Positions 56,877 through 64,000 of a DNA stretch of 64,000 bases are shown in pieces (position 1 is the stretch's first letter; each line of letters starts with the position of its first letter). The stretch comes from Phlebotomus papatasi. Taxonomy: Eukaryota > Arthropoda > Insecta > Diptera > Psychodidae. The notes beneath the pieces were generated by a model. It was given only the letters and a program-made list of their open reading frames with translations. It had not been told where the DNA came from and searched no databases. The stretch covers positions 47,120,627 to 47,184,626 of the forward strand of contig NC_077223.1 in assembly GCF_024763615.1 (NCBI RefSeq), in the 5' to 3' direction. The translations under genes and the position numbers were made by a program.

Positions 56877-57669
56877 TACCTATGACCGGAAAATTCACCA
56901 TTTTGAATTATTGAAGGACAATGGTCTACCGGGTCTACCACATTGGAGGGCTTATTTTTCAATCGATTTAGTTAAATGTGGGTTTTTTTGGAAAGGTATT
57001 GATATTCTGAACCAGGCTATATCGGTCTTCATCGGCAATGAACCGGTTATGTACTGATTATGAATAATATTTTTCGTATTTTTCATTTTTCTTTCTTGGC
57101 TTGAAGTTTGTTCCCAAGCTAGAAGTCAAACGGTAAGAGATATCGACTTTCGGTATTCGATGACCTCCCCATAAGTGAACATGATCTCGGACGGTCTTTT
57201 TCCTTTTTCCTTTATCCATTTTCCAAGTCCTAAAAACCATGCTTTTTTCTGATTTTTCTCAAAATTGTCCCAAGCTTTTTCAATGATTTTCGGATATGTT
57301 TTAGAGGTAGTACAGGCGAACATTTCGTCCAAACATACCTATGACCGGAAAATTTGCAATTTTAAATGTTGGTTGAAGTCAACCACTTTGAAGGGCTCAT
57401 TTTTCAACGAATTTAGTTAAATTTGAATTTTTTGCAAAGGTATTGAAATTCTGAACCCGGCTGCATCGGTCTTCATCGGTAATGAATCGGTCAAGTACAG
57501 ATTTTTTTTGTTTTTCAAATGCTTTTGTAATTTATGAAACAATTTGATCTCTAGTAGACCAGCAAGTACCAAAAAATCATGCGATAAACTAATTCACGGA
57601 GAATTCTATCTCGTGAGTTCGAGCATTCCGCAAAGCTGAGATGCTTTGCCATATCTTTTGTATAAAAGT

Positions 57670-58176
57670 CTGTTATAAGTACAAATTTCGATTTTTGTAT
57701 AAAAATTTCCTCGGTTAAGTCGAGTTATTCTCGCAATAAACAAAAAATATTTTTTGATATCAGTCAAAACAAAACCATTATAAATTATGATGGCAAGTAT
57801 TTATATTCTCAGGCAGGACCGAACGAAAATCATTACTCTTTACAATTTCATCATGCAAATTTTGTTGAATTTTCGAGATCACTGAACTAATTTTACAAAT
57901 ACATCAAATTATTCAAAAACTATTGCCAACATTGCGAATATCTCGAATATTCAGCGTATTTGCTGTGACGTCACATTTCAATTCAATTAAAATTTTGACA
58001 AATTCCAAACTGTAATCATTCTGAGTCAGAAGCATTCCAATGTTGCCTCAAAGGAATCTCAGCTGCAGTAAAGTTTATTTTAGAATATCACTATTTTAAT
58101 TACAGTGTTGTAAATTAGTATCTGAGTTAAAAAATGTAAGATTGATTTGGAGAATTTTAGAAGTATAATATATGAA
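57670..58176. other. AT-rich spacer, no gene recognised
   Basis: No coding frame, transposon end or RNA gene was seen. Confidence 0.4.
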
Positions 58177-58178
58177 TA

Positions 58179-58896
58179 AAAGGCTGAAGCCATTTATTAA
58201 CTCTATTTTGTTATTAATTGATATCTGTAATTAACAATATCTGTTTTATTTGTGTTTCTCAATAATTTTCAATTTATTTGAAATAGCTCAATAAAAAATA
58301 AATACGAATTTATAATGTCATTCAATATCGTATCATTAAATAAAAGCTATAGGTAAGTGCTTAAAATACAAAATTTTTGCTTCATGGTTCATAATATTTA
58401 TGTTTCCGTATATTATTTAGATTATAAAGTTGTGTTTGCCTTTTTGTTATTTAAAGGGATTTGCTGAGCTTGAAGTATTTGAGTCGTGCAACCAAAACCA
58501 CTATCCCCTAAAACTAATTAATGTCAAACACGCACAAGTTCATATCTGTGGGATTTTCGGTTAATCAAGATTTATCATATCTCACAGTTCTGTGCAAATA
58601 ACCTCTGACATTTTCCCTTCAAAATATACAAGATAGTGACTTTGAGGGCAAAAAGTGAGCAAAGAGACTTCCTTATATGTTTTTTTGCCTCTTCATTCAG
58701 TGAATATGAATTCATTATTGTGTTTCCAACGAAACCCAATAACATGGATGATTATGTGCTTTTAGTGCGTGAAAGATCGCAATTGCTAGAATTATAGAAA
58801 TTAATATAAAAAAAAAAGATTATTACAACGTTATAAATCGTAAATTAAAATTTTAATTAATCACAAAATAGAGTTTAATAAATAGCTTCAGCCTTT
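58179..58896. mobile_element. TIR element family R, TA-flanked
   Basis: 718 bp. Starts AAAGGCTGAAGCCATTTATT and ends AATAAATAGCTTCAGCCTTT. The inverse similarity continues inward (AACTCTATTTTGT against ACAAAATAGAGTTT). TA lies at 58177-58178 and 58897-58898. The interior is AT-rich and non-coding. Confidence 0.8.
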
Positions 58897-59408
58897 TATT
58901 TATTATTTTCTGGCAGATTGATATGGAAACTGTTGGTTCTTGTGCAATATTCTGCAGCATTTTCAGGGTTAAAGCACATTATTTACAGTAAATTCTCTTC
59001 TCTTACATAAAGTTTCATATATACTTTAGCTAGAATCTGGGCCTGAGTCACCAGCAAAAGTAGTGAGATTGAATTACAACCGTGTAGATTCTGATTTATA
59101 ATTTACAGAAACAGTATAGAAACATCCTTCTTTCTTATTCTATTTTGGTGAGGGAAAGGAAGAGAATTCTTTTTACACGTCGAGCTTTTTTTTTATCTCC
59201 GAAGAGTATATCATGAATATTACATTTTTCTGGAATCGGGTGCGGAGCATAAAACATTTTATGCATTGGAATATTTAGAATTTAAGAAACCTTTTTTTTC
59301 AAATTTAATCGTTGAAAAAATTATGATTGCTGCAGAAACATTGGAGATTGTAAATCATTTTAGTTGAGATTTTTATAGCGAAAGGAATATCGACTTATAA
59401 TTCATATA

Positions 59409-59585
59409 GGGGAAAGTACTCTCCATTCGAACGTTCATGCCTTTGAGTAATGTGAATTTTCTCTTATTTTTTCCTAAAAGACTTTACACGTTTCTATTAA
59501 ATATTAGTTAGCTTATTATCAATTATAATTGACATTAATCACATTATTCGAAGGCATGAACGTTCGAAGGCAGAGTACTTTCCCC
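59409..59585. mobile_element. TA-type MITE family J
   Basis: 177 bp. Starts GGGGAAAGTACTCTCCATTC and ends GAAGGCAGAGTACTTTCCCC, with TA at 59407-59408 and 59586-59587. The first eight bases, GGGGAAAG, are the same as in family A. The inverted similarity covers about 35 bases per side. Confidence 0.9.
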
Positions 59586-59699
59586 TATGTTTTTAGATTT
59601 ATGGTTAATTCGAAAAGAAGATGTAAGAACACCGATAATTTTCTTTATGTAGAGCAAAATGTGAATAATTCTAAAAACCAAATGTAAGAAAAGATTCTT

Positions 59700-60468
59700 A
59701 GCGTAGTTGAGATTCCTTTCGGGGAAATCGCAGTTTCGCGTTAAAAAAAAAGCTTCCGAGATTGAAAAAAAAAAACATTTATCGAGATCTTTTAAGACAT
59801 TAAATCAAAGGTGAGCATAACGGCTTTTTTCCGCATTTTTGAATTTCTCTTATCCAAGTGGCCTTTTCCATCCAGTGGCATTGGAAATGTCACTGGAAAT
59901 CTGGCGCAATTGCGCGTCAAGTGTCACATAACCTCAATAAAGTGTGTAAATTGTTTCAACTGCGTGAAATAGCCCCATTTTTGGTTGTCAGGTAGGTCAG
60001 AGTGGATAAAAATAGGTGCAGAAACCAAGTTCTAGTGCCCCACATGTGAAAAGAAAACTCAATTTCAGATTGAGACATGATTTCGAGCATGTCCGGAAAG
60101 GTGGATGAAGAGACTGCTGCAGGAGCTCCATCACACAAAAACGTGGTTGTAGAGGATGTACTGCAGTTCCGAGGAGTGTCTTTCATCCCGGAGAAGCTCA
60201 AATGAGGCGTCCAGGTGTAGCTACAATTAAAATTCTACCATCCACGGTAAAATATTTGGGATTAGGAAACTCCCTCATTTGGATATGAAAACACCACGGC
60301 TTGAGGGACAAGGATCTACTGGTGTTTGTTCCTTGCCTGAGAGAGGTCTTACAGACTCGAGAGAATCCTGCCTGCATTCAGCAAAAGGAGATTTTGGAAA
60401 TTGCCGGGAAGAAGCGACTCCGGAAAACATGTCATCTCAAAACACTGAGAGAAAAAATTGCAAAATTT
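59700..60468 (+). other. Transposon-free, GC-richer block of uncertain nature
   Basis: Bases 59830-60440 lack transposon ends and are clearly less AT-rich than the neighbours, like exonic DNA. A splice-acceptor-like TCAATTTCAG ends at 60068, eight bases before an ATG. Overlapping open frames at 60279-60527 and 60301-60486 are too short to interpret. It could be an exon of the gene starting at 45440, a lone small gene or a decayed gene. Confidence 0.35.
60077..60205 (+). CDS. Small open reading frame, 42 codons, unrecognised
   Basis: ATG at 60077 opens MISSMSGKVDEETAAGAPSH, then a stretch with VVVEDVLQF and FIPEKLK before TGA at 60203. The composition (Glu, Lys, Val, Ala, with GC-rich codons such as GCTGCAGGAGCT) looks like protein coding, unlike the AT-driven frames elsewhere. 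An acceptor-like TTTCAG lies just upstream. No domain is recognised. It may be a small peptide gene, a final exon, an upstream ORF or chance. Confidence 0.25.
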   Translation: MISSMSGKVDEETAAGAPSHKNVVVEDVLQFRGVSFIPEKLK

Positions 60469-61630
60469 CACAATGCAACAAATTGACAACTTTTTTCTAT
60501 CTTAGAGGTCTCATATGGTATGTTTGATAGAGTCGAGTCCCCTGATTAAGAATATGCTTTTAATTTTGCTCAATTACGTCTCAATTTTTTTTAATTAATA
60601 CTTTTATATTTTTTCTGCTTTGCCTTACATTATTCGTTATATCTAAGGTTCTAGTAAACAGAACTTAAAAAGTGTGGGTTCTTTAGAAAGGTCATTAGTT
60701 GTGCTTTAACTTTGATTATCACAAAAAACTTTGCAAAACCACTCCTTCAAGGTGTAAAATTGGAGTTTCTCTAAAAATTATCAAAAAATGGTCTTAAATT
60801 AAGGTTCTAAAAATTTGTATAAAATAAACTAAACAAAATATTAAAAATTTATTAACACTAGGCGATAAGCAACACTTAGGACTACAATTTTGTTTATCTG
60901 AGACATCGTTCTCCAACCACTCTAAATGCCTCATTTGTTGGTTTTTGCCATTTTCTAAAAATATGAAATACCTATTTTAGAACAAATTCCTTAAATGAAA
61001 TGTAAATGGATGTAAATGAAAATTATGTTGATGATCCCCCGATCGATTTAAAGAAAAATCTCAAGATTTACGTATGTTTCACGTAAGTTTTAAATAACAT
61101 TTTAACAGTTATCATTAGGAAATTTGTTCTAAAATAGGTATTTAATATTTTTCAAATGACAAAAACCAACAAATGAGGCAGTTAGAATGATCGGAGCGTG
61201 ATGTCTTAAATGGAAAAAAATGTAGTCCTAAGTGTTGCTTATCGCCTGGTGTCAATTAATTTCTAATATTTTGTTTAGTTTATTTTATACAAGTTTTTAT
61301 AACCTCATATCAAGACCATTTATTTTGATAATTTTTAGAGAAACCCCAATTTTCCACCCTGAAGGAGTGGTTTTACAAAGTTTTTGTGATAATCAAAGTT
61401 AAAGCACAACTAATGACATTTCTAAGGAACCCACACTTTTTAAGCTCTTTTTACTAGAACCTTGGATATTAAAAAATAATGTAAGGCAAAGCAGAAAAAA
61501 TATAAAAGTATTAATTAAAAAAAAACGAGACGTGTTTGAACAAAACTAAAACCATATTCTTAATAAGGGGACTCGACTCTATCAAACGTACCATGTGAGA
61601 CTTCTGAGACAAAAACCGTGTTGCATTGTG
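60469..61630. mobile_element. Large foldback element, arms about 520 bp
   Basis: The left arm (60469-60992) and right arm (61117-61630) are inverse copies at roughly 85-90% identity by eye. The outer ends are CACAATGCAAC and GTTGCATTGTG. Matching interior marks are GATAGAGTCGAGTCCCC, GGCGATAAGCAACACTTAGG and CCTATTTTAGAACAAATT with their inverses. A spacer of about 124 bases separates them. No coding capacity. The structure resembles foldback transposons; no target duplication was identified. Confidence 0.85.
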
Positions 61631-61898
61631 TTTGAGCCTGTTGTTAAAAATTTTATTTATTTAAAATTTTAATTACAAATATTCAAACTCAACAAATTTG
61701 GAATAAAAATAATTTTGTTAAGTAAAATTTTGTTTTGTTTAAGTAAAATTTGTTTTAATAAAATAAATTAATTAATAAAAAAGAAAAATGTTGTTCCTTT
61801 TCGCCTTGGTCATTAAAGATATTGCAACTTCGTGTGAGGAAATACATCTCATGGTTGAAGACTCTTTGTAAGGCGTATTTCTTTTTCTAAAAGCCATA

Positions 61899-62046
61899 AG
61901 CCGTACTCACTATGGCGCTGTTATCTTGTAATATCGTTATTTCGTTATCTCGTTATGTTCTCGTAATGTATTTTATAAATGAAAAATTATAACAAGATAA
62001 CAGATTACGGAGATTACGAGATAACAACGCCATAGTGAGTACGGCT
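61899..62046. mobile_element. Short palindromic MITE
   Basis: 148 bp. Starts AGCCGTACTCACTATGGCG and ends CGCCATAGTGAGTACGGCT, with further inverse pairing (GTTATCTTGTAAT against similar text). Target duplication is not clear: TA precedes on the left but is one base off on the right. Confidence 0.8.
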
Positions 62047-62049
62047 ATA

Positions 62050-63295
62050 TTTTTACCCTTTTAAAGTGAGAGATTCTACTGCAAACCCTTTAGGTGCATT
62101 CAGGGAACTAACTGGCATAATTTTATCCCTTTCAAAGGTAACAATTCCTAACATCTATTATTGATTGCATTTTGATTGTTAAGTAATAAATTATCAGTTT
62201 GAATTTCTTAATACTTTAATTCTTAAAAAATCATTTTAGTCTCTTGTTCTATTCTCTGAAAAGATGCGACTTTCCGAAAGTCCCGCAATTCTCTGACAAG
62301 GAAGGTCTCGAACCGTGCGGAAGCCGGCCCTTATAAGACATTGCATTTTAAGCTAATTAGGGCACGACAAATTCAATGGTGATAGTCACTAATTTCGGAA
62401 TTCATGGGGTCACCCGTTACAGGGGGGTATTGCGGGGGTGGTAAATCTTTATTTTGACTCTAGAAGCCAGATGGTTGGAAATATCGACTTGGGGTCTTCG
62501 GGTGACCCCCCTATAAGTTGACCTTAGGAATCTAAATATGACCTTCATTTTCCCCCCACCCCTCCCCTTCTCTTAAAAAACATGTTTTTTGGGATATCTC
62601 GAAAACTACTCGTCCGATAGTTTTCATTGTCAAATATGTTGTAGATGCTATCCAGACGGATATTTCGCCCATACATACCAATGACCTTGAAACATTCCTT
62701 CATGACATTTTTCAAGGTCAAATGTATTTAAAGCTTAAAATATTATTTTTTTTTCGACAAATTTTATCAAAGTATTATTTTTCAATGACACCAATCGTTT
62801 ATTTAATAATTATAAACCAATGTAAGCCACTTTAATGCCATTGACACGTTTTTGACATTTATATATACTACAAAACAAATGTGATTTTAAAAATACGTTG
62901 TGTTTACCAACTTCTAATATTGGGTGATGACTTTTTTCCTAAAGTAAGACATTATGGCAATGAAATTTTCATGAAAGAAATTTATGAAATTTTATGAAAT
63001 TTATGAGAATTTACTGGATAATATTTTACCGAGTACTGATTAATAATTTTAAATTTATAACAAGGATTATCGTTTGTAAATGAAATGAAATGGGACATAT
63101 TAGGAGAAAACCAACTTCCATTACGACAATAATATATTGAATTTCAAGTATATAAAGATCTATATGCAACCATGAACAAAAAATGCTACTTTCTGGAAGA
63201 CTTAATTTGAAAAATTATATAAAAGTCATACTAGATATCTTTAGAACAAATATACAAATAAGTATTTTAAAACTCATACTAGACATCTTAAGTAA
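62050..63295. other. Family N-like fragment and AT-rich spacer
   Basis: Bases 62450-62690 carry family N-like phrases (ATATCGACTTGGGGTCTTCG, GACCCCCCTATAAGTTGACC, CAGACGGATATTTCGCCCAT). The rest is AT-rich without genes. A pol III B-box-like GGTTCGAGACC occurs on the minus strand near 62312, without a tRNA fold. Confidence 0.45.
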
Positions 63296-64000
63296 AAAAT
63301 CTACACAGATCAATCACAAAACCGGGAAAAAAGTATATTTAAAACATGTCACGCAGTTCAAGCATAAAACGACTCACAAAACGGTTAATGTGCCTACGAT
63401 CAATCATAAAACGGTGTAAGCGCTCAAAATCACGCACAGATCAATCATAAAAATGTAAACGCTCAAGATCACGCACAGATGAATCACAAAACGGTGAATG
63501 CGCTTAAAATCACGCACAACTCAATCATAAAACGATGAAAGAGCTTAAAATCACGCACAGATCAATCGTAAAACGGTTAATGCGCTCAAAATCACGCACA
63601 GCTCAATCATAAAACGGTGAAAGCGCTTAAGATCACGCACAGCTCAATCACAAAACGGTGGATGCGCTTAAAATCACACACAGCTCAATCATAAAACGAT
63701 GAAAGAGCTTAAAATCACGCACAGCTCGATCGTAAAACGGCGAAAGCGCTTAAATCATGCACAGCTGAATCATAAAACGGTTTAGATTGCGCTTAAAATC
63801 ACGCACCGATCAATCATAAAACGATGAAAGACCTTAAAATCACGCACAGCTCAATCATAAGACAGCAAATGCGCTCAAAATCACGCACGGATCAATCACA
63901 AAATGGTCAATGTGCCTAAAATCACGCACAGTCCAATCATAAAACAGTAAATGCGTTCAAAATCAAGCACAGATCAATCATAAAAAGAGTGAAAGCGCTC
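63296..64000. repeat. 41-bp minisatellite array, open at the window edge
   Basis: About 17 units built of CACGCACAGCTCAATCATAA followed by AACGGTGAAAGCGCTTAAAAT-like text. Spacing between successive CACGCACAG starts is 41 bases where measured (63551, 63592, 63633). Units differ at a few positions, mostly GCTC/GATC after CACA and the last ten bases. The first units, before 63420, are more diverged. The array continues past 64000. The 78-codon frame at its left edge is not a gene. Confidence 0.92.

Larger units (their letters stand above)
53915..57500 (+). repeat. Family N, tandem copies, interrupted by an LTR retrotransposon
   Basis: Two similar units follow each other: 53915-54157 continued at 56877-57060, then 57105-57500. 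Shared landmarks are AGAGGTAGT(C/A)CAGGCGAACA, TACCTATGACCGGAAAATT and ATCGGTCTTCATCGG. The second unit is uninterrupted and shows the pre-insertion sequence CATACCTATGACC. The trailing sequence to about 57660 includes the family N right end, GTTCGAGCATTCCGCAAAGC. Confidence 0.7.

Noticed and set aside
59956..60201. 81-codon minus-strand frame
   Set aside because: It is antisense to the more coding-like 42-codon frame at 60077 and has no recognisable feature of its own.
62280..62345. tRNA gene suggested by a B box on the minus strand
   Set aside because: GGTTCGAGACC is present, but no cloverleaf or matching A box could be found.
63296..64000. CRISPR-like regular array
   Set aside because: The whole 41-bp unit is repeated with scattered changes, without conserved repeat plus unique spacer, and the genome is eukaryotic. 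It is a minisatellite.

Overview
The window is eukaryotic: AT-rich, gene-poor, with long introns, GT/AG splice sites, TATA/Inr core promoters of arthropod type (TATAAA about 32 bp before TCAGTK) and very many short DNA transposons. An insect, probably a dipteran, fits best. Finer placement (for example a nematoceran fly) is a guess. No bacterial features, rRNA genes or intact tRNA genes were seen.

The one clear host gene is a FAM13-family gene on the + strand. Two coding exons are secure. Exon B (15329-16609) carries the first conserved FAM13 helical block. Exon C (26917-27570) carries the second block, the C-terminal block and the stop. They are separated by a 10.3 kb intron. A TATA/Inr core promoter at 10807-10842, followed by an ATG exon that ends in phase 0 at 11026, is a good candidate for the start of a short isoform without the RhoGAP domain. 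The 3' UTR probably runs to a poly(A) signal near 33349 and is split by a 3.9 kb transposon. A second TATA/Inr promoter at 45408-45446 opens a mostly non-coding first exon, 45440-45957. I could not find the body of that gene; it may lie beyond the window.

Almost everything else is mobile DNA. At least ten families of terminal-inverted-repeat elements can be delimited to the base by TA or TTAA target duplications, and several are nested. At 23960-25029 there are three levels, one a family inserted into itself. At 17932-20011 there are three levels. At 40753-44870 there are four levels. Also present are a mariner relic (13238-14513), Tc1-like transposase remnants, 3' ends of LINEs, a tRNA-derived SINE, a 1.16 kb foldback element (60469-61630), a 240-bp hairpin (8272-8521) and a 41-bp minisatellite running off the right edge (63296-64000). 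A young LTR retrotransposon (54158-56876) has indistinguishable 186-bp LTRs, a 4-bp target duplication, a tRNA-Pro-type primer binding site and one long Gag-protease reading frame. It lacks reverse transcriptase and the integrase core.

The most interesting interaction between gene and mobile DNA is at FAM13 exon B. It lies between two oppositely oriented, roughly 90% identical, about 224-bp copies of one transposon end (15026-15250 and 17932-18155). That layout favours exon circularisation. The exon is 1281 nt, divisible by three, with no stop in its coding frame, so a circle of it would read without end. No computation was run: identities are by eye.
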